Shown: positions 17,004 through 26,175, counted from the stretch's first letter. The stretch is 64,000 bases of DNA from Ralstonia sp. SET104 (GCF_003851545.1 NZ_BHVX01000005.1:1-64000); one strand, 5' to 3'. Numbers and translations: made by a program. Notes: generated by a model from the letters alone, not told the origin.

Positions 17004-17303
17004 TCAGATAGACGGCGGTGGTTCCGATGCGTCGGGCTGCGTCGACTCGGCTTCCTGTGCCGCGGCATTGGCCGCCCGGTTCGTGCGCCACGCATACAGC
17101 ACCGTGATCAGCACGTAGACGATGGGCGCGCCCTGGCCCGCCACCCAGTATGCGAAGGGCCAGCCGAAGATGCGCATCGACAGGTCGCGCGCGAAGAACG
17201 CCACCACGAACGTCACCACAAACCACACGCCCAGCAGCGCGCCGATCCACCGCATGTTGGTGAACCATCGCTGGCGCGCGGGGGTGCCTGGCGTGATGCT
17301 CAT
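17004..17303 (-). CDS. DUF4212 small membrane protein (SLC5 symporter small-subunit type)
   Basis: A 99-residue protein with two membrane segments (about residues 20-38 and 52-70) and a polar Ala/Glu/Gln tail. WFVVTFVVAFFARDL and FGWPFAYWVAGQGAPIVYVLI match the DUF4212 pattern, normally the small partner of a VC_2705-type sodium:solute symporter. Here no such large subunit adjoins it. Instead its ATG (17303) overlaps the histidine kinase stop by 4 bases, so it is the last gene of a regulator-kinase-DUF4212 operon. It converges on the exonuclease gene (25-base gap). A role as a kinase accessory, or as a partner of ActP nearby, is possible but unproven. Confidence 0.85.
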   Translation of the reverse strand: MSITPGTPARQRWFTNMRWIGALLGVWFVVTFVVAFFARDLSMRIFGWPFAYWVAGQGAPIVYVLITVLYAWRTNRAANAAAQEAESTQPDASEPPPSI

Positions 17304-18862
17304 GCGCCCGGCGCCTCGCTGGGCGAATAGCGGTGCAGCGTGATGCGAAAACGCACCCCCGCCAGCCGGGGCGATGCCTGATAGACGTTGTCGAGCACCT
17401 CGATGTCACCGCCATGCTGCTGCACGATCTCGCGCACGATCGCCAGGCCCAGCCCGCTGCCCTCGACCTGCGTGCCGAGGATGCGGTAGAAGCGTTGCAT
17501 CACGCGCTCGCGCTCGGCAACGGGGATGCCGGGGCCGGTGTCGTCCACGTCGATGAAGAGGAACGGCTCGAACGGCGCGGTGGTCACGCGCACAGTCACA
17601 TGGCCGCCATCGGGCGTGTAGCGGATGGCGTTGTCGAGCAGGTTGTTGAGCATCTCGGCAAGCATCGTGGCGTTGCCCGATGTCATGACAGGCGCGCCAG
17701 GCTCTTCGAAGCCGAGGTCGATCTGCTTGGCCCATGCCTTGGGCAGCCAGTCGGCCACCACCTGGCGGGACAACGTGCACATATCGAGCGGCACCATGCT
17801 ATCTGTGGCGCCCATGTTTTCCATGCGAGCGAGCGAGAGCAGTTGCTTGACGAGATGCGCCGTGCGGTCCGAGCTGTCGGCGATGTGCGCGAGCGTGCGG
17901 CGCAGCTCATCGGGCGATTGCTCACGCTGCGCCAGTTCGGCTTGCATGCGCAAGCCGGCCAGCGGCGTTTTCATCTGATGCGCGGCATCGGCAATAAAGC
18001 GCTTCTGCGTGTGCACGGATTGCTCCAGCCGCCCGAGCAGGTCATTGAATGACGCCACCAGCGGCGTCAACTCCTGTGGCGCGGCGCCTTCGTCGATGGG
18101 GCTCGTATCGCCCGGGTTGCGCGCGCGGATGCGCTCCTGAATCGCATTGAGAGGCGCCAGCCCGCGCGTGAGTCCAAACCACACCAGGATCACCGCCAGC
18201 GGCAGGATCACGAACTGCGGCAGGATCACGCCCTTGATGATTTCGTTGGCAAGCTGCGCGCGCTTGTCGAGCGTTTCCGCCACTTGCACCAGCGCGGGTT
18301 TGTCGCCGGAGCCCGGCCGCTGCACAAACGTGTACGCAACCCGAATCTCTGCGCCATGAATGTGATCGTCGCGCAGTTGCACGAGGCCGCCGGCGTTGGC
18401 GTCTTCCTCCGGCGGCAGCGGCAACTCGCGGTCACCGGAGACGAACTCGCCGTTTGTGCCAAGCACTTGGTAATAGATGTTGTCGGTCTCGTCCGCACGC
18501 AGAATTTCGCGCGCCGAGATCGGCAGTTGCAGCGTCACGCGCCCATTCACCTCGCGCAGTTGCTGGCTGAGCACGATGGCGCTCGATTCCAGCGCGCGAT
18601 CGTATGGCGCATTTGCAATCGACTTGGCCACCAGATAGGTCACCGCAATGCTCATCGGCCACAGCAGCAGCAGCGGCGCAAGCATCCAGTCGAGAATCTC
18701 GCCGAAGAGCGATCGGGCGACGGGCCGCGTGGCGTCGTCTTCAAGGTGGGGAAGGGTATCGGCGAGGTCTTGGTCGTCCGCGCGGGGGGCCGCGCCGGTA
18801 CGGTCGGGGTCGGGCCGTGGTGCGCGGGAGCGGCGCCACGGCCAAGCCAGCCGGTCACCCAT
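17300..18862 (-). CDS. Two-component sensor histidine kinase, TctE-like
   Basis: A 520-residue membrane kinase. A polar N-terminal tail of about 50 residues comes first, then TM1 (about 58-80), a periplasmic sensor (about 81-210) of the 2CSK_N type, TM2 (about 211-232), HAMP-like linker, HisKA with His295 in FIADAAHQMKTPLAGL, and HATPase boxes NLLDNAIRYTPDGG, DTGPGIP and GSGLGLAIV. ATG 18862 overlaps the response regulator stop by 8 bases and its own stop overlaps the DUF4212 start, so all three are coupled. TctE-family kinases sense carboxylates, which fits the facing actP, but the ligand is not deducible. Confidence 0.93.
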   Translation of the reverse strand: MGDRLAWPWRRSRAPRPDPDRTGAAPRADDQDLADTLPHLEDDATRPVARSLFGEILDWMLAPLLLLWPMSIAVTYLVAKSIANAPYDRALESSAIVLSQQLREVNGRVTLQLPISAREILRADETDNIYYQVLGTNGEFVSGDRELPLPPEEDANAGGLVQLRDDHIHGAEIRVAYTFVQRPGSGDKPALVQVAETLDKRAQLANEIIKGVILPQFVILPLAVILVWFGLTRGLAPLNAIQERIRARNPGDTSPIDEGAAPQELTPLVASFNDLLGRLEQSVHTQKRFIADAAHQMKTPLAGLRMQAELAQREQSPDELRRTLAHIADSSDRTAHLVKQLLSLARMENMGATDSMVPLDMCTLSRQVVADWLPKAWAKQIDLGFEEPGAPVMTSGNATMLAEMLNNLLDNAIRYTPDGGHVTVRVTTAPFEPFLFIDVDDTGPGIPVAERERVMQRFYRILGTQVEGSGLGLAIVREIVQQHGGDIEVLDNVYQASPRLAGVRFRITLHRYSPSEAPGA

Positions 18863-19559
18863 GGGCGGCAGCCTGGGCAGGGGCGGCGGCGCGTTCCAGG
18901 CAATAGCCCAGTCCGCGCACGGTGGCGATGCGGATGCCGTCCACCTCGATCTTCTTGCGCAACCTGTGGATGTAAACCTCGATGGCGTTGTTGCTGACTT
19001 CCTCGCCCCAGCCGCACAGGTGATCGACCAACTGCTCTTTCGACACCAGCCGGCCGACGCGCGCAAGCAGAATCTCCAGCAGACCAATCTCACGCGCCGA
19101 CAGTTCCACCACCTGATCATGGATATAGGCGATGCGCCCAACCTGGTCGAATGCCAGTGGCCCATGGCGGACAAGCGTGGCGCCACCGCCCGTACCGCGC
19201 CGCACCAGCGCCCGCACGCGCGCTTCCAGTTCGGACAGCGCGAAGGGTTTTGCCATGTAATCGTCGGCGCCCAGATCCAGACCCTTGACGCGTTCTTCCA
19301 CGCTGTCGGCGGCGGTCAGGATCAGCACGGGCAACATCGCCCCGCGCGATCGCAGCCGTTTGAGTACCTCCAGGCCCGACATGCGTGGCAGGCCTACGTC
19401 GAGAATCAGCAGGTCATAGGTTTGGGCCGTTTGCGCGGACAGCGCCGCATCGGCAGTGGCTCCATCGGAGGCTTGGTCGACGGCGTAACCTGCCTGGCGC
19501 AGCGAACGGGTCAGCCCGTCAGCCAGCGTGGCGTCGTCTTCTGCAATCAGGATGCGCAT
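18855..19559 (-). CDS. OmpR/TctD-family response regulator
   Basis: A 234-residue response regulator. Receiver: acidic pair at residues 8-9, phospho-Asp54 in [13 protein letters not shown], Thr in LILTAAD and Lys in DDYMAKPF. Winged helix at about 130-222 ([26 protein letters not shown]). It begins the minus-strand operon regulator-kinase-DUF4212. The start ATG at 19559 reads [10 protein letters not shown], typical for the family. About 250 bases separate it from recA, read in the opposite direction. Candidate targets are its own operon and actP; no binding site was identified. Confidence 0.94.
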   Translation of the reverse strand: MRILIAEDDATLADGLTRSLRQAGYAVDQASDGATADAALSAQTAQTYDLLILDVGLPRMSGLEVLKRLRSRGAMLPVLILTAADSVEERVKGLDLGADDYMAKPFALSELEARVRALVRRGTGGGATLVRHGPLAFDQVGRIAYIHDQVVELSAREIGLLEILLARVGRLVSKEQLVDHLCGWGEEVSNNAIEVYIHRLRKKIEVDGIRIATVRGLGYCLERAAAPAQAAAHG

Positions 19560-19654
19560 GCGTGTCTCCCCGCGATGCCGGGCAAGATGTTTCGCCCATC
19601 CCGCCCGCTACATTGTTTTCGCGCGACATTCGTATTGGAGACTTGTCAAAACCA

Positions 19655-19670
19655 CTGGTTTTTTATACAG
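19655..19670 (+). promoter_or_regulatory. LexA (SOS) box of recA
   Basis: CTGGTTTTTTATACAG fits CTG-N10-CAG, the gammaproteobacterial/betaproteobacterial LexA operator. It lies 143 bases before the recA start, and its right half overlaps a -10-like TATACA (19664-19669) with TTGTCA (19643-19648) 15 bases upstream as a short-spaced -35. This indicates SOS repression of recA. Confidence 0.82.
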
Positions 19671-19812
19671 TACTCCGAATTCGCGGTGCTGTAGTCTTGG
19701 CGGCGCTAAAGTCATGAAATGGGCCGCGCTGCGTGGCCCGTTGTTGCAGGCAACCGCTGGAATCGCAAGCCCTTGCGGCCCATTTATACACCAATTTGCA
19801 CGAAGGACGACC

Positions 19813-20871
19813 ATGGAAGACGGTAAGAAGGCAGCCGCGATGAGCGCAGAAAAGCAGAAGGCGCTGGCTGCCGCGCTCGCGCAGATCGAAAAGCAGTTCG
19901 GCAAGGGCTCCATCATGAAGATGGGCGACGCCGAGGTCGAGCCGGTCCAGGTCGTGTCGACGGGTTCGCTGGGGCTGGACGTGGCGCTGGGCGTTGGCGG
20001 CTTGCCGCGCGGTCGCGTGATTGAAATCTACGGTCCGGAATCGTCGGGCAAAACCACGCTGACGCTGCAGGTGGTTGCCGAGATGCAGAAGCTGGGCGGC
20101 ACCTGCGCCTTTATTGATGCAGAGCATGCATTGGACGTCACTTACGCTGACAAGATCGGCGTGAGTGTGCCGGACTTGCTCATCTCCCAGCCGGACACGG
20201 GTGAGCAGGCCCTGGAAATTGCCGATGCCCTGGTGCGCTCGGGCTCGGTTGACCTGATCGTCATCGATTCGGTGGCCGCACTGGTGCCCAAGGCGGAAAT
20301 CGAAGGCGAAATGGGCGATGCGCTGCCCGGCCTGCAGGCCCGCCTGATGAGCCAGGCGCTGCGCAAGTTGACTGGCACGATCAAGAAGACCAACTGCATG
20401 GTCATCTTCATCAACCAGATCCGCATGAAGATCGGCGTGATGTTTGGCTCGCCGGAAACCACCACAGGCGGTAACGCGCTGAAGTTCTACGCCTCGGTGC
20501 GTCTGGACATCCGCCGCATCGGCTCGATCAAGAAGGGCGATGAAGTGGTGGGTAACGAAACCAAGGTCAAGGTCGTCAAGAACAAGGTGGCGCCGCCGTT
20601 CCGTGAAGCCATTTTTGACATTCTCTATGGCCAGGGCGTGTCGCGCGAGGGCGAAATCATTGATCTCGGTGTCGAAGCCAAGATCGTCGAGAAGTCCGGC
20701 GCCTGGTATAGCTACGGCGGCGAACGCATCGGTCAGGGCCGCGACAATTGCCGCGAATACCTGCGTGAGAACCCCGACCTTGCCCGCGACATCGAGAACA
20801 AGGTCCGTGAAGCACTGGGCGTGACGCCGATGGGCGCCATTGCAGTGGCCGAGGAAGTCGGAGAAGAGTAA
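19813..20871 (+). CDS. recA: Recombinase RecA
   Basis: A 352-residue RecA, full length. It forms ATP-bound filaments on single-stranded DNA, drives homologous recombination and triggers LexA self-cleavage. Walker A GPESSGKT is at residues 74-81; Walker [11 protein letters not shown]; the L2-loop region includes [26 protein letters not shown]. The C terminus is acidic (EEVGEE). ATG 19813 follows AAGGACGACC. A LexA box lies upstream, and recX follows behind a terminator, as usual in Burkholderiaceae. Confidence 0.99.
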   Translation: MEDGKKAAAMSAEKQKALAAALAQIEKQFGKGSIMKMGDAEVEPVQVVSTGSLGLDVALGVGGLPRGRVIEIYGPESSGKTTLTLQVVAEMQKLGGTCAFIDAEHALDVTYADKIGVSVPDLLISQPDTGEQALEIADALVRSGSVDLIVIDSVAALVPKAEIEGEMGDALPGLQARLMSQALRKLTGTIKKTNCMVIFINQIRMKIGVMFGSPETTTGGNALKFYASVRLDIRRIGSIKKGDEVVGNETKVKVVKNKVAPPFREAIFDILYGQGVSREGEIIDLGVEAKIVEKSGAWYSYGGERIGQGRDNCREYLRENPDLARDIENKVREALGVTPMGAIAVAEEVGEE

Positions 20872-20917
20872 TTGGGTTGGCCGTCGGCGCAGATCGGCGG
20901 CTCTATCGAGCTTCATA

Positions 20918-20953
20918 CGCCTGCCGTTCCCCAACGGCGGGCGTTTTCTTTTT
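20918..20953 (+). terminator. Rho-independent terminator between recA and recX
   Basis: An 11-bp stem CGCCTGCCGTT/AACGGCGGGCG (one G-T pair) with loop CCCC is followed by TTTTCTTTTT. It is likely leaky and would keep RecX well below RecA, as known in E. coli. Confidence 0.88.
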
Positions 20954-20967
20954 GAGCGTGAGTCCGC

Positions 20968-21447
20968 ATGCCGTTGCCCCGCCAACCGTTATCGCTGAAG
21001 GCACGTGCGCTGGGTTATTTGTCTCGGCGCGAGCACAGTCGAGTTGAATTGCGTCGCAAACTGACTCCTCATGCCGAATCCGCTGAGGAAGTTGATGCGT
21101 TGCTGGACTGGTTGGAGGGCGAAAACTGGCTCTCCAACGCGCGTTTTGCCGAGAGCATGGTGCACCGCCGCGCAGGTCGCTACGGCACGGCTCGCCTGAT
21201 GCAGGAACTGAAAACGCATCAACTTGGGGAAGAAACGCTGGGCGAGGTCAAAGCCCAACTGCAAAGCACCGAAGCCGCCCGAGCCAAGGCCCTGTGGGAT
21301 AAGCGCTTCGGACATCCACCTGCCGATTTGACAGAGCGTGCCAAGCAGGTGCGCTACATGATGGCGCGCGGGTTCTCTCGTTCCGTGGTGTCGCGCATCA
21401 TCGCGGGGGCGGACGAACTGCTGCAAGATGGGGACGAATCAGCCTGA
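20968..21447 (+). CDS. recX: Regulatory protein RecX
   Basis: A 159-residue RecX, which binds RecA and limits filament growth. The all-helical triple-repeat RecX fold is recognisable: LKARALGYLSRREHSRVELRRKL (about 9-31), VDALLDWLEGENWLSNARFAES (about 44-66), and YMMARGFSRSVVSRII near the C terminus. It lies 96 bases after recA, with a terminator between. The ATG at 20968 follows the T-run closely, with GAGCGTGAGT as a weak ribosome site. Confidence 0.95.
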   Translation: MPLPRQPLSLKARALGYLSRREHSRVELRRKLTPHAESAEEVDALLDWLEGENWLSNARFAESMVHRRAGRYGTARLMQELKTHQLGEETLGEVKAQLQSTEAARAKALWDKRFGHPPADLTERAKQVRYMMARGFSRSVVSRIIAGADELLQDGDESA

Positions 21448-21472
21448 GCGCCGCTGATCTCCCAACAATTCG

Positions 21473-21512
21473 CTTGAACAATCCTGTGTGTACTTGAACA
21501 ATCCTGTGTGTA
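21473..21512. repeat. Perfect 20-bp tandem duplication
   Basis: The unit CTTGAACAATCCTGTGTGTA occurs at 21473-21492 and again, exactly, at 21493-21512. Each copy has a TTGAAC hexamer, so the duplication also doubles a possible -35 element. It is not seen elsewhere in the window. Confidence 0.9.
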
Positions 21513-21520
21513 CCGATTGC

Positions 21521-21554
21521 TGCGGTTGCACCTTCGGTGGTTGTTGCAACCGCA
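21521..21554. repeat. 10-bp perfect inverted repeat after the tandem duplication
   Basis: TGCGGTTGCA (21521-21530) and TGCAACCGCA (21545-21554) can form a 10-bp stem with a 14-base loop. No T-run follows on the plus strand, so an operator or processing structure is as likely as a terminator. Confidence 0.7.
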
Positions 21555-21753
21555 TTCACACTGCGTTGCAACACGTGACCCCTGTCTGGTCGTGACGACG
21601 TGTTAAAATTCGAGTCTTTGATACCGCCCTCTACCTCGGTTGCAGGGCGGTCGTGTTCGTGTGTGGCGGCTGATTCGCTCCTCGCACGTCCTGTAGGCGA
21701 TGCGCGAGATCCGCGCGCGCCGCCTCCATCGGTCCTATCGGTCTGTCTGGTCC

Positions 21754-22380
21754 ATGCCTCTGTCTGCTCCCGTCCCGCGCGTCATGCGCCACCGCCGTGC
21801 CATCACGGTGGAGGCCTATTTGCGGGACGATGGCCTGTGGGATATCGAGGCGCGCCTGACCGACACCAAGCCACGTGATATCCCGCTTGCCAGCGGCGGC
21901 GTCCGCCCCGAAGGTGAGCCGCTGCACGACTTGTGGCTGCGCGTGACCATCGATGCCCGCATGAACGTGGTGGATGCTGAAGCGTGCTCCGACTGGGTGC
22001 CGTACCCCACCCATTGCGACACGATAGGCCCCGCCTACCGCAAGCTCATCGGCCTGAACCTGATGAAGGGTTTTCGAAAGGCCTCGCGTGAGAGACTCGG
22101 CGGCGTGGCAGGCTGTACGCACCTGACGGAGCTGTGCGGCGTGCTGCCGACCGCTGCCATTCAGGCGTTTGCGGGCGATGTCTTTCCGGTGCGCGACAAC
22201 TCCAACGATGTCCGACCGATCGAGCCCGGCGAAAAGCCGCCTTACCAACTCCATGGCTGCCATGCCCTGCACTTCGAGGGCGAGGTGGTTCGCAAGCATT
22301 ACCCGCGCTGGTTCGCTTACCAGCCCGAAGCCAAGATCCTACCGCCAGTCAACGAGCAGTCGCCTGAGCCGTCGTCCTGA
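21754..22380 (+). CDS. DUF2889 domain-containing protein
   Basis: A 208-residue protein of the DUF2889 family, found mainly in beta- and gammaproteobacteria. No catalytic motif is evident. Conserved-looking blocks are [29 protein letters not shown] near the N terminus, [18 protein letters not shown], and [19 protein letters not shown]; a Pro-rich tail closes it. ATG 21754 is preferred because [17 protein letters not shown] is the usual family start; ATG 21700 would add 18 Arg-rich residues. It stands between recX and sucC, a neighbourhood typical of Ralstonia. Function unknown. Confidence 0.85.
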   Translation: MPLSAPVPRVMRHRRAITVEAYLRDDGLWDIEARLTDTKPRDIPLASGGVRPEGEPLHDLWLRVTIDARMNVVDAEACSDWVPYPTHCDTIGPAYRKLIGLNLMKGFRKASRERLGGVAGCTHLTELCGVLPTAAIQAFAGDVFPVRDNSNDVRPIEPGEKPPYQLHGCHALHFEGEVVRKHYPRWFAYQPEAKILPPVNEQSPEPSS

Positions 22381-22454
22381 CGGGGCGGGGCTGCTCGTGC
22401 GCTTTTTTCGACCCACATTCATCACACTCACTCTGCCTAGCAAAGGAAACACGC

Positions 22455-23621
22455 ATGAATATCCATGAGTACCAAGGCAAGGAAATCCTGCGCAAATACA
22501 ATGTGCCGGTTCCGCGCGGCATTCCGGCCTTCTCGGTCGACGAGGCCATCAAGGCTGCTGAAACCCTGGGCGGCCCGGTGTGGGTCGTGAAGGCGCAGAT
22601 TCATGCGGGTGGCCGTGGCAAGGGCGGCGGCGTGAAGGTCGCCAAGAGCATGGACCAGGTCAAGGAGTACGCCACTGGCATCCTGGGCATGACGCTGGTG
22701 ACGCACCAGACCGGTCCGGAAGGCAAGCTGGTCAAGCGCCTGCTGATCGAAGAAGGCGCTGACATCAAGAAGGAACTGTACGTGTCGCTGGTGGTGGACC
22801 GTGTGTCGCAGCAGGTCGCGCTGATGGCCTCGAGCGAAGGCGGCATGGACATCGAAGAAGTGGCCGAAAGCCATCCGGAAAAAATCCACACGCTGCTGAT
22901 CGATCCGCAAGCCGGTCTGCAAGACGCTCAGGCTGATGACATCGCCCGCAAGATCGGCGTGCCCGATGCGAGCGTTCCGCAAGCCCGCCAAGCCCTGCAA
23001 GGCCTGTACAAGGCATTCTGGGAAACCGACGCTTCGCAAGCTGAAATCAACCCGCTGATCCTGACCGGCGACGGCAAGGTCATCGCGCTGGATGCCAAGT
23101 TCAACTTCGACTCGAACGCGCTGTTCCGTCACCCGGAAATCGTGGCTTACCGCGATCTGGATGAAGAAGACCCCGCCGAAATCGAAGCCTCGAAGTTCGA
23201 CCTGGCCTACATCTCGCTGGACGGCAACATCGGCTGCCTGGTGAACGGCGCCGGTCTGGCCATGGCCACGATGGACACCATCAAGCTGTTCGGCGGCGAG
23301 CCGGCCAACTTCCTCGACGTGGGCGGCGGTGCCACCACCGAAAAGGTGACCGAAGCCTTCAAGCTGATGCTGAAGAACCCCGACGTGAAGGCCATCCTGG
23401 TCAACATCTTCGGCGGCATCATGCGTTGCGATGTGATCGCCGAAGGCGTGATCGCGGCGGCGAAGGCAGTGTCGCTTTCGGTGCCGCTGGTCGTGCGCAT
23501 GAAGGGCACCAACGAAGACCTCGGCAAGAAGATGCTGGCCGACTCGGGTCTGCCCATCATTGCCGCAGACACGATGGCAGAGGCCGCCGAGAAGGTCGTG
23601 GCCGCAGCCGCCGGCAAGTAA
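22455..23621 (+). CDS. sucC: Succinyl-CoA ligase (ADP-forming) beta subunit
   Basis: A 388-residue beta subunit of succinyl-CoA synthetase, the TCA step joining succinyl-CoA cleavage to nucleotide phosphorylation. The N-terminal ATP-grasp domain starts [22 protein letters not shown] and has the loop [14 protein letters not shown]; the C-terminal CoA-ligase domain carries [13 protein letters not shown] and [28 protein letters not shown] precedes the ATG. sucD follows after 90 bases. It is separate from sucAB, as is common in Burkholderiaceae. Confidence 0.98.
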   Translation: MNIHEYQGKEILRKYNVPVPRGIPAFSVDEAIKAAETLGGPVWVVKAQIHAGGRGKGGGVKVAKSMDQVKEYATGILGMTLVTHQTGPEGKLVKRLLIEEGADIKKELYVSLVVDRVSQQVALMASSEGGMDIEEVAESHPEKIHTLLIDPQAGLQDAQADDIARKIGVPDASVPQARQALQGLYKAFWETDASQAEINPLILTGDGKVIALDAKFNFDSNALFRHPEIVAYRDLDEEDPAEIEASKFDLAYISLDGNIGCLVNGAGLAMATMDTIKLFGGEPANFLDVGGGATTEKVTEAFKLMLKNPDVKAILVNIFGGIMRCDVIAEGVIAAAKAVSLSVPLVVRMKGTNEDLGKKMLADSGLPIIAADTMAEAAEKVVAAAAGK

Positions 23622-23711
23622 GCCGCCCGCTGAACCAACCACACGCGAACGCGAGCCGCGCCAGGTCACTCGGCGAGGCTCGCTGCCAAAAAGGCCAAAA
23701 AGGATTACAGC

Positions 23712-24593
23712 ATGTCGATTCTGATCAACAAAGACACCAAGGTCATCACCCAGGGGATCACCGGTAAGACCGGCCAGTTCCACACCCGCGGTTGCCGCGA
23801 CTACGCCAACGGCAAGAACGCCTTCGTGGCAGGCGTGAACCCGAAGAAGGCCGGCGAAGACTTCGAAGGCATCCCCATCTACGCAACCGTCAAGGATGCG
23901 AAGGCACAGACCGGCGCAACCGTGTCGGTGATCTACGTGCCGCCCGCAGGTGCCGCTGATGCAATCTGGGAGGCTGTTGAAGCCGAACTGGATCTGGTGG
24001 TTTGCATCACCGAAGGCATCCCTGTGCGCGACATGATGATGGTCAAGGACAAGATGCGTAAGGCCGGCAGCAAGACGCTGCTGCTGGGCCCGAACTGCCC
24101 GGGCCTGATCACGCCGGACGAAATCAAGATCGGCATCATGCCGGGCCACATCCACCGCAAGGGCCGCATCGGCGTGGTGTCGCGCTCGGGCACGCTGACG
24201 TACGAAGCTGTGGGTCAGCTCACCGCGCTGGGCCTGGGCCAATCGTCGGCTGTCGGTATCGGCGGCGACCCGATCAACGGCCTGAAGCACATCGACGTGA
24301 TGAAGATGTTCAACGACGATCCGGAAACGGACGCCGTGGTCATGATCGGTGAGATCGGCGGTCCGGACGAAGCCAACGCGGCTTACTGGATCAAGGACAA
24401 CATGAAGAAGCCGGTGGTTGGCTTCATCGCAGGCGTAACGGCGCCTCCGGGCAAGCGCATGGGCCACGCCGGCGCGCTGATCTCGGGCGGTGCCGACACG
24501 GCGCAAGCCAAGCTGGACATCATGGAAGCCTGCGGCATCAAGACCACCAAGAACCCGTCGGAAATGGCGCGTCTGCTCAAGGCGATGCTGTAA
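23712..24593 (+). CDS. sucD: Succinyl-CoA ligase alpha subunit
   Basis: A 293-residue alpha subunit that binds CoA and carries the phosphohistidine. The N-terminal CoA-binding domain starts [21 protein letters not shown]; the ligase domain contains GPNCPGLI and the active-site His252 in [12 protein letters not shown]. It forms the enzyme with SucC. It is co-transcribed with sucC and ends at a strong terminator. Confidence 0.98.
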   Translation: MSILINKDTKVITQGITGKTGQFHTRGCRDYANGKNAFVAGVNPKKAGEDFEGIPIYATVKDAKAQTGATVSVIYVPPAGAADAIWEAVEAELDLVVCITEGIPVRDMMMVKDKMRKAGSKTLLLGPNCPGLITPDEIKIGIMPGHIHRKGRIGVVSRSGTLTYEAVGQLTALGLGQSSAVGIGGDPINGLKHIDVMKMFNDDPETDAVVMIGEIGGPDEANAAYWIKDNMKKPVVGFIAGVTAPPGKRMGHAGALISGGADTAQAKLDIMEACGIKTTKNPSEMARLLKAML

Positions 24594-24619
24594 TCGGTAA
24601 GGTTTGAGGTTGTGCGAGA

Positions 24620-24646
24620 ACGGGGGGCTTGGCCTCCCGTTTTTGT
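24620..24646 (+). terminator. Rho-independent terminator after sucCD
   Basis: An 8-bp stem ACGGGGGG/CCTCCCGT (with one G-T pair) and a 5-base loop is followed by TTTTGTTT. Confidence 0.88.
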
Positions 24647-24754
24647 TTGGGCGCGGCGCAGCAAGCGAGCCAGGCACGACATGTGTATAAGCACACAAGA
24701 CGCTTTGCAAACGGACTTACCTCACGCCAACCGAAGGACATCTTCGAGAACACT

Positions 24755-25450
24755 ATGGCGCTCACCTCAAGCGCATTCTGGTTCGCACTCGGCTCGATCA
24801 TCCTGACCAACATCGTGCTGTCGGGCGACAACGCGGTCGTTATCGCGCTGGCCGCGCGCAACTTGCCCAAGCGCCAGCAGAAGCAGGCCATTTTCTGGGG
24901 CAGCGCCGGCGCCATTGTGCTGCGCGTGGTATTGACCGTGCTGGCCGTCAAGCTGCTTGCGCTGCCGTACCTGAAAACGATCGGCGCACTGCTGCTGGTC
25001 TACATTGGCGTGAAGCTGCTCTCGGAAGCCGAGGAGGAGGCCGCAGATCGCCATCTGCGTGCCGGCCTATGGCCAGCCATCCAGACCATCCTCATCGCCG
25101 ACTTTGTGATGTCGCTCGATAACGTCGTCGCTGTGGCCGCCGCGGCCGAGAAGGGGCCGCCAGGCACGACGTTTCTGCTGCTGGTGCTGGGGCTTGGGTT
25201 GTCGGTGCCCTTGATCGTGTTCGGCAGTACGTTGCTCGTGGGGATCATGGCGCGCTTCCCGGTGATTATCACGCTCGGGGCGGCGCTGCTTGGGTATCTT
25301 GCCGGCGATATGCTCGTCACCGATCCGATTGACGCGGCGTGGTTTGAGCACGCGGTGCCGTATGCGGATGTGGTGGTCGGCTGCTTAGGGGCGTTGCTCG
25401 TGGTGATGATGGGGAGGTGGGTGAGTCGGCGGGCGCTGCGTCAGGCTTAG
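24755..25450 (+). CDS. TerC/YjbE-family integral membrane protein
   Basis: A 231-residue TerC-family protein with about seven membrane helices. The two family repeats are visible: NIVLSGDNAVVIALAARNLP (about residues 16-35) and DFVMSLDNVVAVAAAAEKGP (about 110-130), each with the conserved Asp-Asn in a helix, thought to bind metal ions. TerC/Alx/MntP-like relatives export manganese or support metal loading of secreted enzymes. ATG 24755 fits the homologous start (MALTSSAFWFALGSIILTNI). It is separated from sucD by a terminator and 160 bases. Substrate not defined here. Confidence 0.9.
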   Translation: MALTSSAFWFALGSIILTNIVLSGDNAVVIALAARNLPKRQQKQAIFWGSAGAIVLRVVLTVLAVKLLALPYLKTIGALLLVYIGVKLLSEAEEEAADRHLRAGLWPAIQTILIADFVMSLDNVVAVAAAAEKGPPGTTFLLLVLGLGLSVPLIVFGSTLLVGIMARFPVIITLGAALLGYLAGDMLVTDPIDAAWFEHAVPYADVVVGCLGALLVVMMGRWVSRRALRQA

Positions 25451-25488
25451 TCCGAAGGACTCCCCTCGAAAGTAGGTGATGACGGGTT

Positions 25489-25594
25489 CTGTCTGGAATT
25501 CTGTCAAGAACGGGCAGATTTGCGTTCGAACTTTCGACAAAGCGCGCCAATTTTGGCTCGGATACACAGTGTGTGCCTTGGCATGGTCCCTGCT
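25489..25594 (+). promoter_or_regulatory. Sigma-54 promoter of the first pilin gene with upstream PilR-like motifs
   Basis: TGGCATGGTCCCTGCT at 25579-25594 has the invariant GG and GC of -24/-12 promoters at the right spacing, 41 bases before the pilin ATG. CTGTC occurs twice upstream (25489-25493 and 25501-25505), matching the C/G-TGTC half-site reported for PilR. A near-palindrome ACACAGTGTGT lies at about 25565-25575. Confidence 0.8.
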
Positions 25595-25635
25595 CGGTGA
25601 CCTCCTAACAACAAAATGCCTTTTGGGGAGAGGCC

Positions 25636-26157
25636 ATGGTTTTTAAGCACAGCAAGGGAACGAGGCGTCGGGCGGACGGCTTTACGCTGATCGAACTGAT
25701 GATCGTGGTGGCGATCGTTGGGATTTTGGCGGCGTTGGCGATTCCAGCGTATCAGGACTATACGATTCGGTCGCGGGTGACAGAGGGCCTAATCATTGCT
25801 GTACAGGCGAAGGCGTTGGTGGTCGAGAACGCTGCAAACGCACAAAGCAGCCTATCTTTGGGTTTGGCTTCGCTATCGGCCACACGCAATGTGGCCTCGT
25901 TAAATATTGATGGTGGCTCCGGCGAAATTTCCATCGGGTTCACCTCTAGCGTGGCTGGAATTGGCAGCAACACATTGATTCTGACGCCGTACTCGGGCAC
26001 TGCATCGTCTACTTACGCGAATCTCAGTGCGGGGTCCGCTCCTCCAGCCATCGTCATGTGGGCATGTTCCGCCAACGGCAAGCAAATGCCCCCCAATGTC
26101 AACCGCCTCGGAACGCCCACCCTGGATGCACGCTATGCTCCGGCGGAGTGTCGATAG
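25636..26157 (+). CDS. Type IV pilin, first paralog
   Basis: A 173-residue type IVa major-pilin-like protein. The leader is 15 residues and basic; prepilin peptidase should cut Gly15|Phe16, giving N-methyl-Phe [19 protein letters not shown] with mature Glu5. The hydrophobic spine (about 16-42) is followed by [13 protein letters not shown]. The C-terminal D-region is bounded by Cys in WACSANG and in YAPAECR. GGGGAGAGGCC precedes the ATG. A sigma-54 promoter is upstream and a terminator downstream, so it is monocistronic. It shares leader-to-helix and C-terminal wording with the pilins at 26.4 and 29.2 kb but its globular middle differs. Confidence 0.93.
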   Translation: MVFKHSKGTRRRADGFTLIELMIVVAIVGILAALAIPAYQDYTIRSRVTEGLIIAVQAKALVVENAANAQSSLSLGLASLSATRNVASLNIDGGSGEISIGFTSSVAGIGSNTLILTPYSGTASSTYANLSAGSAPPAIVMWACSANGKQMPPNVNRLGTPTLDARYAPAECR

Positions 26158-26175
26158 CGGTACTTGTGTTCAATC

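Larger units (their letters stand above)
21448..21753. other. 306-bp intergenic region, recX to DUF2889 gene
   Basis: It holds a 20-bp direct tandem repeat (21473-21512) and a 10-bp inverted repeat (21521-21554), listed separately. A TTAAAAT stretch at about 21602-21608 could be a -10 element for the DUF2889 gene. No coding frame inside it is convincing. Confidence 0.5.

Noticed and set aside
18863-19186. A 108-residue N-terminal extension of the histidine kinase
   Set aside because: It lies wholly within the response regulator gene in another frame and reads as antisense-like Arg/Trp/Cys-rich residues; ATG 18862 gives an overlapping, coupled start.
22437-24710. Very long minus-strand open frame (757 codons) opposite sucC-sucD
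   Set aside because: It is the GC-rich mirror of sucCD; its translation is His/Gln/Asp-rich and low-complexity, and matches no family. sucC and sucD are unmistakable on the other strand.
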